64,000 bases of DNA, taken from positions 34,578 to 98,577 of the forward strand of contig NZ_WFLI01000023.1 of the NCBI RefSeq assembly GCF_009208555.1, read 5' to 3'. The position numbers were made by a program, and so were the translations under genes. Positions 17,708-25,818 of this stretch are shown here, piece by piece; within the stretch, counting starts at the first letter, position 1, and every line of letters begins with the position of its first letter. The stretch comes from Janthinobacterium violaceinigrum (lineage in GTDB: Bacteria; Pseudomonadota; Gammaproteobacteria; Burkholderiales; Burkholderiaceae_D). The notes beneath the pieces are model-generated. The model saw nothing but the letters and a program-made list of their open reading frames with translations. It did not search any database and was not told where the DNA came from.

Positions 17708-19411
17708 ATGACGCAACAATCCCGTACCGGCGGCCAGATCCTGGTCGATGCCCTGCAGATCCACGGTGTCGACACCGCTTTTGGCGTGCCTGGCGAAAGC
17801 TACCTGGACGTGCTCGACGCCCTGCACGATTCGGGCATCCGCTTCATCATCAACCGCCAGGAAGGCGGCGCCGCCTTCATGGCCGAAGCCTACGGCAAGC
17901 TGACGGGCAAGCCGGGCATCTGCTTCGTCACGCGCGGACCGGGCGCCACCAATGCCTCGATCGGCGTGCACACGGCCTACCAGGATTCCACGCCGATGAT
18001 TCTGTTCATCGGCCAGGTGGGCAACGATTTCGTCGACCGCGAAGCGTTCCAGGAAATCGACTACCGCCGCATGTACGGCCAGATGGCCAAATGGGTGGCG
18101 CAGATCGACCGTGCCGAGCGCATCCCCGAATACCTGGCGCGCGCCTTCCAGGTGGCCACCAGCGGCCGGCCCGGCCCCGTCGTGCTGGCCTTGCCGGAAG
18201 ACATGCTCATTTCGCTGGCCACGGTGGCCGACACGCGCGCCTACCAGCCCGTGCAGGCGGCCCCGTCGGACGCGCAGCTGCAGCAGCTGCGCGCCATGCT
18301 GGCCACCGCGAAGCAGCCGCTGGTCTTGCTGGGCGGCACCACCTGGACGCCGCAAGCGTGCGCCGACCTGCAGCAGTTCGCCGAAACGAATCACTTGCCC
18401 GTCGCCTGCGCTTTCCGCTTCCAGGACTTGCTCGACAATGCACACCCGAACTACATCGGCGACGTCGGCATCGGCATCAACCCGAAACTGGCCGCGCGCG
18501 TGAAAAATGCCGACCTCGTCATCGCCATCGGCCCCCGCCTGGGCGAAATGACGACGGGCGGCTACACCCTGTTCGACTCGCCCGTGCCGCGCCAGCGCCT
18601 CGTGCACATCCATACGGATGCCGAAGAGCTTGGCAGCGTTTACCAGGCCGAACTGATGATCAACAGCGGCATGCCGCAAGTGTGCGCCATGCTGGCCGCC
18701 ATGGACCCCGTCGATGCATCCGCCTGGCTGCATACGCCGGCCGAAGCGAAGGCCGAACTGGCTGCCTACCAAGAGCAGCCGCCCATCTTCCAGGATGGCC
18801 AGGCGCCGCTGGACCTGTGGCAAGTCACGCAGGAGATCATGGCGCAAGCGCCAGCGGACACCATCCTGACGAACGGCGCCGGCAATTACGCCTCGTGGGC
18901 GCACCGCTTCTACCGCTACGGCGGCATGCGCACGCAGCTGGCGCCCACCAACGGCGCCATGGGCTATGGCGTGCCGTCCGGCGTGGCGGCGAAGATCGTG
19001 CATCCGGAGCGCACCGTGATCACCTTTGCCGGCGACGGCGAATACATGATGAATGGCCAGGAACTGGCCACGGCCGTGCAATACCAGGCAGGCGTGGTCA
19101 TCATCGTCTTCAATAACCAGATGTTCGGCACCATCCGCATGCACCAGGAGCGCGACTACCCGGGCCGCGTGTCGGGCACGACCTTGCACAACCCCGATTT
19201 TGCGGCACTGGCGCAAGCGTATGGCGCGCATGGCGAAGTGGTGAATACGACGGAAGAGTTTGCCCCTGCCCTGCAACGGGCGCTGGCGCACGCCAAGGCC
19301 AACAGTTTGCCGGCCTTGATCGAGCTGCGCTACGACGGCAACCTGATCACGCCGAACGCGACGCTCGCCACCATCCGCGCCACGGCGGAAAAGGCGCAGG
19401 CGGCCAAATAA
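17708..19411 (+). CDS. Thiamine-pyrophosphate-dependent enzyme, acetolactate-synthase-like
   Basis: Homotetrameric TPP enzyme of the acetolactate synthase/oxalyl-CoA decarboxylase superfamily, 567 residues. The N-terminal PYR domain carries the catalytic Glu in NRQEGGAAFMAEAYGK, followed by RGPGATNASIGVHTA. A central domain follows, and the C-terminal PP domain has the cofactor motif GDGEYMMNGQELATA...NN (about residues 443-475). It stands alone: no ilvH small subunit or other branched-chain gene is adjacent, so it is probably not the anabolic IlvB. The exact substrate cannot be read from sequence. The start is ATG 17708, giving the usual N-terminus before GGQILVDAL; upstream in-frame codons lie inside rnpB. 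Confidence 0.85.
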   Translation: MTQQSRTGGQILVDALQIHGVDTAFGVPGESYLDVLDALHDSGIRFIINRQEGGAAFMAEAYGKLTGKPGICFVTRGPGATNASIGVHTAYQDSTPMILFIGQVGNDFVDREAFQEIDYRRMYGQMAKWVAQIDRAERIPEYLARAFQVATSGRPGPVVLALPEDMLISLATVADTRAYQPVQAAPSDAQLQQLRAMLATAKQPLVLLGGTTWTPQACADLQQFAETNHLPVACAFRFQDLLDNAHPNYIGDVGIGINPKLAARVKNADLVIAIGPRLGEMTTGGYTLFDSPVPRQRLVHIHTDAEELGSVYQAELMINSGMPQVCAMLAAMDPVDASAWLHTPAEAKAELAAYQEQPPIFQDGQAPLDLWQVTQEIMAQAPADTILTNGAGNYASWAHRFYRYGGMRTQLAPTNGAMGYGVPSGVAAKIVHPERTVITFAGDGEYMMNGQELATAVQYQAGVVIIVFNNQMFGTIRMHQERDYPGRVSGTTLHNPDFAALAQAYGAHGEVVNTTEEFAPALQRALAHAKANSLPALIELRYDGNLITPNATLATIRATAEKAQAAK

Positions 19412-19437
19412 GTCCGTTTCAGCGCTACAAACAACAA

Positions 19438-19462
19438 GGCCCGGTCGATACCGGGCCTTTTT
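19438..19462 (+). terminator. Intrinsic terminator after the TPP enzyme gene
   Basis: GGCCCGGT (19438-19445), loop CGAT and ACCGGGCC (19450-19457) are followed by TTTTT. It is 27 bp past the stop codon. The upstream AACAA flank gives little support for strong action on the opposite strand. Confidence 0.85.
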
Positions 19463-19484
19463 CATTGTCAGACAGTCAAAATGC

Positions 19485-20024
19485 TTACGCGGCAGGCGCC
19501 TCGGCGCCGTCCTGTGCCGGCATCTGCGTTGGCGCTTCCGGCACGGGCGGACATGGCGTGCAATGCTTCAGGGGACGGCCAAAATCGCGCACGCGGCTCA
19601 ATTTCATGGGCATGCGCACATTGCCGCCGCAGTAATCGCCTTCCAGGGTCAGGGTCTGGCCATCCTTGGAAAACTTGCCGACGATGGCGCGCTCCTCGCT
19701 GTCGGCGCCGGCGATGGTGAAGTCGAAGGCGCCCGTGGCGGCGTCCAGGTTGACGTCGTTGGCGACGATGGGCCAGCTCAGGGCGCCGGCCGTGAATTCA
19801 TAGATGACGGAATCGGCCTCGGCAAAGCGGTGCAGGGTGACGCGCTGGCCGCCGATTTCGCCGCTATCCTTTTGCAGGCACAGGTCGGAGTAGACGGCCA
19901 CGCCATAGCGCTCCAGTCCGGCCGGCTTCTTGCCCTTGGCCGCGGCAAAGGCGGCACCCGTGGCGCTGGCGAGCACCAGGGCGGCCAGCATGGCGGCCAG
20001 GCGCGGCGATGTGTATGGATACAT
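19485..20024 (-). CDS. Secreted protein of unknown function
   Basis: The product is 179 residues with an N-terminal signal peptide (hydrophobic about residues 8-28, likely cleavage after AAFA). The mature part has two cysteines widely spaced (SDLCLQK, GDYCGGN) and a Pro/Ala-rich tail containing HCTPCPP. I do not recognise a family. The alternation of polar and beta-prone segments (VTLHRFAEADSVIYEF, GAFDFTIAGADSEERAIVGKF) suggests a small beta-rich periplasmic domain. It is flanked by the convergent TPP enzyme terminator and by the porin terminator, so it is probably monocistronic. Confidence 0.65.
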   Translation of the reverse strand: MYPYTSPRLAAMLAALVLASATGAAFAAAKGKKPAGLERYGVAVYSDLCLQKDSGEIGGQRVTLHRFAEADSVIYEFTAGALSWPIVANDVNLDAATGAFDFTIAGADSEERAIVGKFSKDGQTLTLEGDYCGGNVRMPMKLSRVRDFGRPLKHCTPCPPVPEAPTQMPAQDGAEAPAA

Positions 20025-20071
20025 GGCATTCCTTTACTGTAGTGACGGCAACATTATAACTGCGCCGCCCA

Positions 20072-20110
20072 TGCAAAAACGCGCCCCCAGGACTAGCCTG
20101 GAGACGCGTT
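20072..20110 (-). terminator. Intrinsic terminator of the porin gene
   Basis: On the minus strand AACGCGTCTCCAGG and CCTGGGGGCGCGTT form a stem with small mismatches around the loop CTAGT, followed by TTT. A second hairpin, GCATCCCTTCGGGGATGC (20124-20141), lies between it and the porin stop but has no T run. Confidence 0.7.
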
Positions 20111-20174
20111 TCCTTGCTTATCAGCATCCCCGAAGGGATGCCGGCAGCGGTACTAAGCTTCGCTTGCGCGAATA

Positions 20175-21245
20175 TTAGAACGAGTGACGAACGCCAACGT
20201 TGAAGGCTTTGTCGCCCGTACCAGCATAGCTGTTGTTACCAACGGTGTAGCCAGCGTTGTTTTTGTTCTTGATTTTAGCGTACGAAGCATAGGTGCTGGT
20301 GCGCTTCGACAGAGCGTACGAGTAGCCCAGTGCCCATTGATCAGCGTCAGCGTTAGCAGCGGTTTTGTCGTTCGTGCGGATGAACGAAGCCATTACGGTG
20401 CCAGCTGGGCCAACAGGTACGGTTGCGCCGACCAGGATGTTGTTGCTGTCGATGCTAGGAGCTGCCGATGCTTGGGTCAGGCTGTAAGCAAAGCGGTCTG
20501 CATTGTTGTGGATTGCGCTGTTTGCGCCTTTGTTTGCGCCGTATGCAACGTATGCTTTAACAACTGCGAAGTCGTAGTTAGCTGCAGCCAACCAGTTACG
20601 GCCGCTACCGGCTTCGGTCGTTGCGGTGTCGTTGCTGGTGTTGTTGTAGGCCAGACGGGCATTCAAAGGACCGTTGCTGTAACCAACCGACGCGCCGATT
20701 TTGCGGCCGATTTTGTTCGACTCAGCTTGCTCGCCGAAGGTGTACGCTACGTCGCCGTCAAAACCGTTGAAGTTTGGCGAGGTGTACAGCACGGTGTTGC
20801 TGGTGCGGGTGTTCGATGGGAACAAGTTCTTGGCCGAACCAGCGTAGCCAGCTGCGAATGGGTCAGCAACTTTCGACAGGGTGTTGTACCAAGGCGTGTA
20901 TTGACGACCCAGGGTCAGGGTACCGGTCGTTTTGCTGCTCAGGCCAACGTAGGCTTGACGATTGAACAAGGTGCCTGCAACGTCTTGTTGACCGTTGTCA
21001 ACGCTGAAGCCCGATTCCAACAGGAACAGAGCCGACAGGCCGCTGCCCAGATCTTCGGTGCCTTTGAAGCCCAGACGGGAAGCCGAAGCAACGCCGCTGT
21101 CCAGCTTGTTAACGTTGCCTTTAACGCCGCCGCGCTCGCTGACGAAACCAGCGTCAACGGTACCGTAGATAACAACGCTCGATTGAGCTTGGGCTACGCC
21201 AGTGGCTGCTGCCAGAACTGCCAGGGTGATCAGAGTTTTTTTCAT
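20175..21245 (-). CDS. Outer-membrane porin, Gram-negative trimeric type
   Basis: General diffusion porin of the Burkholderiales/Neisseria family (Porin_4), expected 16-stranded trimer. The product is 356 residues. It has a signal peptide MKKTLITLAVLAAATGVAQA with cleavage before QSSVVIYG, the family opening VVIYGTVDAGF, LGFKGTEDLGSGLSALFLLESGF, and the terminal aromatic VGVRHSF needed for BAM-mediated insertion. The ATG at 21245 is preceded by AAAGGAAA. Codon choice looks optimised and lower in GC than its neighbours, as expected for a very abundant protein. It is followed by a terminator and is monocistronic. Confidence 0.95.
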   Translation of the reverse strand: MKKTLITLAVLAAATGVAQAQSSVVIYGTVDAGFVSERGGVKGNVNKLDSGVASASRLGFKGTEDLGSGLSALFLLESGFSVDNGQQDVAGTLFNRQAYVGLSSKTTGTLTLGRQYTPWYNTLSKVADPFAAGYAGSAKNLFPSNTRTSNTVLYTSPNFNGFDGDVAYTFGEQAESNKIGRKIGASVGYSNGPLNARLAYNNTSNDTATTEAGSGRNWLAAANYDFAVVKAYVAYGANKGANSAIHNNADRFAYSLTQASAAPSIDSNNILVGATVPVGPAGTVMASFIRTNDKTAANADADQWALGYSYALSKRTSTYASYAKIKNKNNAGYTVGNNSYAGTGDKAFNVGVRHSF

Positions 21246-21480
21246 TGCAATTTCCTTTAATTTTTGAAGCAAAAAGTAATACAGCCTATGCATCTCGAGC
21301 TGCGCTCTAACAGAGCGCTTTTTATGAGTGAGGGCAAGGTCTCCACCTGCCACATTGCTGTTCCGGTCAGGGGAACATTCATATCGGTATCGGCACGCTA
21401 TTGCACCGATAAGCTTGAAGGCTGCATAACGACCGTTATTCGTGCGCCATTTCGGGTGCTCAAAGGGCACCGGAAGCGGC

Positions 21481-21509
21481 ACTATAACGACCGTTTCACA
21501 TTCCATCAA
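21481..21509 (-). promoter_or_regulatory. Candidate porin promoter with long leader
   Basis: On the minus strand TTGATG (21509-21504) and TATAGT (21486-21481) are separated by 17 bp. The predicted start near 21474 leaves a leader of about 230 nt. A 12-bp direct repeat, ATAACGACCGTT on the plus strand, occurs at 21426-21437 and 21484-21495; the second copy overlaps the -10. Confidence 0.5.
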
Positions 21510-22002
21510 GTTCCAACATGTTACTTCCGGTACCAGGCCGGGGGCTTTTTCAGGCATCCCGACCATCGCCAACCGTACTACGCGACAGAGCCAGTGCCCC
21601 TTGCCAACCAATGCATTGGCCTGATTGACTATTCCATCATAGCGCATGGCTTGCTGGCACCCGTTGTATTAGTGCAACAGTATCAGGCGAGTGATTAAAA
21701 CGTCAACATGCTTTACCCATCATTTTCCCTGCATCATTTACGCGACAAAGCACGCAATTTGTCAGGTGATAATGGATAAACGGGACGAAGCATACACGGC
21801 ATCGCCAATGTTTGCTGCCGGACGCCCAAAAACGGGAAATATCGCGCCCTGTTTTGGTGCGTTGCCGCATTATTCAGGGGCGTAGGCGCCAATTTGCACG
21901 TCAACGCAGGCAGCCGGAAAATAGACAGAGTATCAACACAATTACTGACTTTCCAGTAATTTAAATTGCTCACATAGAAATGTTTTCCATGTTTTCCAAC
22001 AC

Positions 22003-22043
22003 AAGAGTCCGCTAGCGGCATGGAACAGCTGAGGACGACTCTT
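22003..22043 (-). other. Hairpin-forming element downstream of the FNR-type promoter
   Basis: AAGAGTC (22003-22009) pairs with GACTCTT (22037-22043), and the loop holds the perfect palindrome CCGCTAGCGG (22009-22018). It lies 50-90 bp downstream of the predicted minus-strand start, as if it were the 3' structure of a roughly 95-nt RNA. There is no strong T run after it, so termination here is uncertain. Confidence 0.35.
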
Positions 22044-22102
22044 GCTTGCAAATTGCGCATCAGTTGAAACAATTTCTTACAATGTTGCCTTCTCAATATT
22101 TC

Positions 22103-22144
22103 GACATATTTGTGTCAAAAAAACGACACATTGATCGAAATCAA
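22103..22144 (-). promoter_or_regulatory. Consensus FNR/ANR box with candidate class II promoter
   Basis: TTGATCGAAATCAA at 22131-22144 matches the FNR/ANR consensus TTGAT-N4-ATCAA at all ten defined positions. On the minus strand TATGTC (22108-22103) would give a start near 22096, placing the box centre at -41.5, the class II position. Between them lies the inverted repeat TGTGTC/GACACA (22111-22116, 22125-22130). A plus-strand -10, CACAAT (22166-22171), is also geometrically possible. Confidence 0.6.
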
Positions 22145-22220
22145 GTTTTATGCGACCCGATTTCGCACAATTTACTTTTTCTTTTTTCAATTTTTTGCTT
22201 AAAAGCATCAAGAAACAGGC

Positions 22221-22676
22221 TTAACGCTGGCTGGCCCGCCGGAGCAGGCGCATGAAAGGGCCCAATAATGGCAGTTTTTCATACAATTCTTCCGCGGCAT
22301 CCCAGTAATCGCGGTGCACTGCCACCCGTCCCTGCCCATCGAAGCGGATATGGGTCGCGCCGCGAATACATTGTTCGCCAGATACCAGGCGTTTCATGCG
22401 GAAGCGAAACTCCCACGTGAGGAACGCCTGCTCCCCCTGCCCCAGGCTTTCCAGCACGACAAACCGCGGCGCATCGACTTGCACGAACATGTGCTCGAAG
22501 ATGGCCAGGATGGCCGCATGCCCCACGACGTCGTTGAACGGGTCCTTGAAACGGGCGTCCGGCGCGTACACGGCGCCCAGTTGGGCCAGGCTCTCCAGGC
22601 TCAGCTGCTCGTAAAACGCCACCAGGCGCGCCAGCGCACCCTCGCTCTGCCCCGCATCCTGCATGCTTGTGGTCAT
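22221..22676 (-). CDS. SnoaL-like/NTF2-fold protein, last gene of the lipid operon
   Basis: Nuclear-transport-factor-2-like protein, 151 residues, of the SnoaL type. It shows the usual pattern: helical N-terminus (LARLVAFYEQLS), LGAVYAPDARFKDPFNDVVGHAAILAIFEHMF, then strands ending HRDYWDAAEELYEKLPLLGPFMRLLRR. Proteins of this form bind or act on small hydrophobic ligands; the role is not known. The ATG at 22676 overlaps the SDR stop by 4 bp (ATGA), so the longer reading from 22703 is less likely. It is the end of an eight-gene coupled operon. Confidence 0.8.
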   Translation of the reverse strand: MTTSMQDAGQSEGALARLVAFYEQLSLESLAQLGAVYAPDARFKDPFNDVVGHAAILAIFEHMFVQVDAPRFVVLESLGQGEQAFLTWEFRFRMKRLVSGEQCIRGATHIRFDGQGRVAVHRDYWDAAEELYEKLPLLGPFMRLLRRASQR

Positions 22677-23440
22677 AGGCCCGTCACCTTGCGGATCAGC
22701 CAAAAGTACGCGCGGTACGGCAAGAGCCGCGCCAGGCGCAGGGTATTCGTAAAGCGTTTGGGAAAGTGGATGTGAAACTGGCCCCGCTCAATGCCGTCGA
22801 GCATGGCGGCGGCAGCGTCGCGCGCCGTCATCAGGGCCGGCATCTTGAAATCATTGTCCGCCGTCAAAGGCGTGGCGACGAAACCGGGATTGATTTGATA
22901 CACATCAATGCCGCGCCCATGCAAATCCAAATACAGCGACTCCGTCAGGTTGATCAGCGCCGCCTTGCTGGCGCCGTACGCGAGCGCCTTGGGCAAGCCG
23001 CCATAGCCGGCCACGGAGGCAACGATGCCGATGCCGCCGCTCCCCTGTTGCAACAACCACGGCAAGGCTTGCTCCAGGCAATTGAACACGCCGCCCACAT
23101 TCAGGGCCAGCAAGCCCTGCGCCGCTTCCAAGTCGAAACTGTCGGCGCGCATGGCCTGATAGCCGCCAGCCACCACCAGGATCAGGTCGACATGCGACCA
23201 TTGGCGCCGCAGCTCTCCGCACACGGCCCGGACTTGCTGGGGCTGGGTGATATCGAGCGGCAATGCCTGCGCCAGCGGCTGGCCCACGCACAGCTGCTCC
23301 AGGCTGGCCCGATGGCGGGCCGACAGGGCCACGCAGGCGCCCTGCTCCAGCAGCAAGGTGGCGCACGCGGCGCCGATGCCGCTGGAAGCGCCGATGATCC
23401 ACACGCGCTTGCCCGCCCAGATGGCGATCTTGCGATTCAT
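22673..23440 (-). CDS. Short-chain dehydrogenase/reductase
   Basis: Classical SDR oxidoreductase, 255 residues. It has the NAD(P)-binding motif GASSGIG at 17-23, NVGG in the middle and the catalytic YGASK with an upstream Ser (VASVAGYGGLP), followed by NPGFVATPLT. The residue after the second strand is basic (SARHR), compatible with NADPH preference. It is translationally coupled on both sides (ATGA overlaps). The substrate is unknown; the context suggests a lipid or fatty-acid-derived carbonyl. Confidence 0.9.
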   Translation of the reverse strand: MNRKIAIWAGKRVWIIGASSGIGAACATLLLEQGACVALSARHRASLEQLCVGQPLAQALPLDITQPQQVRAVCGELRRQWSHVDLILVVAGGYQAMRADSFDLEAAQGLLALNVGGVFNCLEQALPWLLQQGSGGIGIVASVAGYGGLPKALAYGASKAALINLTESLYLDLHGRGIDVYQINPGFVATPLTADNDFKMPALMTARDAAAAMLDGIERGQFHIHFPKRFTNTLRLARLLPYRAYFWLIRKVTGL

Positions 23441-23988
23441 GGGGCCGCCTGCGGACGCTTGCTGAACGATAAAGTGACGGCGCCCAGGCTGAAACCAAAT
23501 TTGCTCATGGCGGCGCGGTTGAGCATGACCGCGTCATCCATCAGGAACATCCAGTCCTCGAAGTCGACGTGGTAGAGCGTGCCATCGACGGGCAGCGCCA
23601 GCACGTATTGCCAGCGCAACGCATTGCCGGCCACTTCGCCGACGGCTTCCCCGATCACGTCGGGCGCCGTGCCGATGAAGCGCCCGGGCGCCGTCTTGCG
23701 CAAAGTCCACACGCGGCGTTGTTTGCTGCCGTCCGAATACGTGAAATCCTCGTCCAGGGTGCCCGTCTCGCCCGCCCAGCTGGCCCGTATCACCACGGTA
23801 AAGCGCTTGACCACCTTGCCGGAGCGGTCCTGGAAGATGCCGTGGGCATCGAGGGTGCCGTTGAAGTACTGCTGCAAGTCCAGCTTGGGTGTTTCCAGCG
23901 CGTACGTGGCCGGCGTGGGCGGCGTGGAGCAGGCTGCCAAGGTCAGCAACAGGGCCGCCAGCGGCAGGCGGCGTTGGCAATAGCTCAT
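23437..23988 (-). CDS. DUF3833 lipoprotein
   Basis: Lipoprotein of the DUF3833 family, 183 residues. The signal sequence ends in the lipobox LAAC at about residue 20, before STPPTPATYAL. The mature domain contains the family pattern LDLQQYFNGTLDAHGIFQDRSG, then DEDFTYSDG, GEAVGEVAGNALRW and VDFEDWMFLMDD. I choose ATG 23988 because it overlaps the MFS stop (ATGA); three extra codons upstream are possible. Family members occur beside cfa/DUF1365/FAD genes in many proteobacteria, but no biochemical role is established. Confidence 0.85.
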   Translation of the reverse strand: MSYCQRRLPLAALLLTLAACSTPPTPATYALETPKLDLQQYFNGTLDAHGIFQDRSGKVVKRFTVVIRASWAGETGTLDEDFTYSDGSKQRRVWTLRKTAPGRFIGTAPDVIGEAVGEVAGNALRWQYVLALPVDGTLYHVDFEDWMFLMDDAVMLNRAAMSKFGFSLGAVTLSFSKRPQAAP

Positions 23989-25265
23989 GAGGCGCATGCG
24001 CGATTCTCCAGGTGGTCACTATATATATGTTGCAAGGGCGCGCGCCACAGCAGCAGCGCCGCCAGCAGTTTCAAGGCGCAGGGCAGCAAGGCGTAGGCCG
24101 CCGCCAGGGCCGGCAAGCCGCCACCGTGTTCCGGCACGTAGCCGAGCCAGGCCAGCAGGGGCAAGGCGATGCCGGCCGCCAGCGCCAGGCTCATCTGCAC
24201 GCCCCAGTTCCACCAGCCGAAATACGCCGCTTCATGCCGCCCGGCATGGCCCGCAGCGCCGATCAGCCCCGCCAGCAAGGCCGGCGGCAAGGCCAGGTCG
24301 GCGCCCAGCGCCAGGCCCGACAGCAGGCAGATACCGGCAAAACCCCAGGCGGCGCCCGCGCCAAGGCCGTACGCCCACACAAACACGCTGGCCGCCAGCA
24401 GCATGGCGCCGCCCCAGGCGCGCGCCTCGCCAAAGCGGCGCGCCAGGGCTACCCACAAAGGCATGGAGGCGGCCGCCGCGCAAAAGTACACGATCAGGAA
24501 CGGCCCCGCGTAATGGCCCAGGCGCAGATAATCGCCGGCAAAGAACAGAAACAGGGTAGCGGGAATGGCGGCGGCCACGCCATTGACGAGCAAGACGGCG
24601 AACAGCCAGCGAAACGCGCGCTGGCGAAATGGCAGCCGCCAGCCGCTGCGGGGCGCTGCCGACGTGACGCCGGACACGGCCGGACGCGGCGCGCGCGCCA
24701 GCAGCAGCGCGCCCGCGGCCAGCAGGCAGACGGCAAAGGCCAGCGACAAGCCGTCATAGCCGAACACGGAAGTCAGTCCCGCCGCCAGGATCACGCCCAG
24801 CAAGCCGCAGCCTTCGCGCACGGCCGCCACCCGCGCACGCTGCGCGTGGGCCTGACTCAAGGCCGCGCCCCAGCTCTGGTGCGCGATGCCGGCCAGGCCA
24901 TAGGCAGCGTAGACGAGCAGCAAGGCGGCCAGGAACCAGGCCACGGTGGCCGCTTGCGGCATGACAGGCGGATGGAACAGGGCGCCAAAGCCCAGCAGCA
25001 GCAAGGGCAGCGAGGCGGCGATGAGCACGGCATAGCTGCGCCCGCCGCGCGCCATCCAGGCGCCCAGGGCCGGGTCGATGAAGGCGGCCGCGATGCGGGC
25101 CGCCAGCAGCACGGCGCCGATCTGCGCCAGATCAAGGCTGCTGCGCTGCGCATAAAACGGCGCCACATATATATAGATGGGCAGCGCCAGCATGGCCAGC
25201 GGCAAGCCGAACAGGCCGTAGTGGAACAGGGCCGGCAAGCTCAACGCGCTGGCCCCGGCATTCAT
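23985..25265 (-). CDS. MFS-type membrane transporter
   Basis: Polytopic inner-membrane protein, 426 residues and about 12 predicted helices, of the major facilitator superfamily. A motif A-like segment is seen after helix 2 (FIDPALGAWMARGG), and the mid-protein loop is basic (RAPRPAVSGVTSAAPRSGWR). The sequence is very rich in Ala and Leu. It is embedded in the lipid operon with 4-bp overlaps on both sides, so the cargo may be a lipid, precursor or flippase substrate, but nothing in the sequence shows it. Confidence 0.85.
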   Translation of the reverse strand: MNAGASALSLPALFHYGLFGLPLAMLALPIYIYVAPFYAQRSSLDLAQIGAVLLAARIAAAFIDPALGAWMARGGRSYAVLIAASLPLLLLGFGALFHPPVMPQAATVAWFLAALLLVYAAYGLAGIAHQSWGAALSQAHAQRARVAAVREGCGLLGVILAAGLTSVFGYDGLSLAFAVCLLAAGALLLARAPRPAVSGVTSAAPRSGWRLPFRQRAFRWLFAVLLVNGVAAAIPATLFLFFAGDYLRLGHYAGPFLIVYFCAAAASMPLWVALARRFGEARAWGGAMLLAASVFVWAYGLGAGAAWGFAGICLLSGLALGADLALPPALLAGLIGAAGHAGRHEAAYFGWWNWGVQMSLALAAGIALPLLAWLGYVPEHGGGLPALAAAYALLPCALKLLAALLLWRAPLQHIYSDHLENRACAS

Positions 25266-25816
25266 GGCAGCGGCGCCGCATGCTGCAACAGGGCGCCGCG
25301 CAGCTTCGGCGCCGTCGTGTCGGGCGACAGCCAGATGGCGAAGAAGGCGCGCGCGAAGTCGCCGTCGCTCACGTCGGCCAGCACCTTGCCATCGAGGTAA
25401 AAGCGCACGCCGGGCGCGATGCCGGCCCGGTAGGCGCCCGCGATGCGCTGGTCTTCCTTGACGTCAGGAAAGATGCGCTGCATGGTGGCCAGCCACGCCA
25501 GCCGCTGCTCCGGCGTGCCCGCGCCGATTTTCTGCATCTGTTCATAGCTGGCTTCGGCGATCTTCTTGCCGTCGAGCGAACGCGCATAGCGCAATTCCAG
25601 CACGAATGGCGCCGTGGCCGACGCCGCGCCCTGGTAGCCCTGCGCGCCCACCCAAAGCTGGGCCCGGTAAATACGCATGCCGAACCACGTGTATTCGCCT
25701 TCGCCCGCCAGCCGGGCGTCAGGCACGTCGGCCGCGACAAAGGCAGGCGGGGCGGCCTGGGCCGAGGCGCCCGACATGAAGAATGACAGACAGAACAAAA
25801 CGAGCAGACGGCGCAT
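25262..25816 (-). CDS. Chalcone-isomerase-like periplasmic protein
   Basis: 184-residue protein of the chalcone isomerase-like (Chalcone_3) family with a cleavable signal peptide (MRRLLVLFCLSFFMSGASAQA). Conserved family features include GEGEYTWFGMRIYRAQLWV, FVLELRYARSLDGKKIAEAS, PGVRFYLDGKVLADVSDGDFARAFFAIWL. Bacterial members are not plant-type flavonoid enzymes; a fatty-acid-binding role is plausible from the fold. Only 2 bp separate it from the cfa-like stop. A much longer upstream reading lies within that gene and is not coding. Confidence 0.85.
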   Translation of the reverse strand: MRRLLVLFCLSFFMSGASAQAAPPAFVAADVPDARLAGEGEYTWFGMRIYRAQLWVGAQGYQGAASATAPFVLELRYARSLDGKKIAEASYEQMQKIGAGTPEQRLAWLATMQRIFPDVKEDQRIAGAYRAGIAPGVRFYLDGKVLADVSDGDFARAFFAIWLSPDTTAPKLRGALLQHAAPLP

Positions 25817-25818
25817 GA

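Larger units (their letters stand above)
21246..22220. other. 975-bp region without a protein gene
   Basis: Two open frames (plus 21264-21698, minus 21734-22096) have unusual composition and no family features, and I judge them non-coding. The region contains the porin promoter and leader, a repeated GTTTTCCA motif (21982-21999), a hairpin-forming stretch at 22003-22043 with the inner palindrome CCGCTAGCGG, and a consensus FNR/ANR box at 22131-22144. A regulated small RNA is the best guess for the part next to the FNR box. Confidence 0.55.

Noticed and set aside
21264..21698. 144-codon plus-strand frame upstream of the porin
   Set aside because: Antisense to the porin leader and promoter, no ribosome site, unlike any protein family I recognise.
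21734..22096. 120-codon minus-strand frame after the FNR box
   Set aside because: No ribosome site, many Cys/Arg/Leu without domain pattern; a short RNA is a better explanation of the promoter-like signals.
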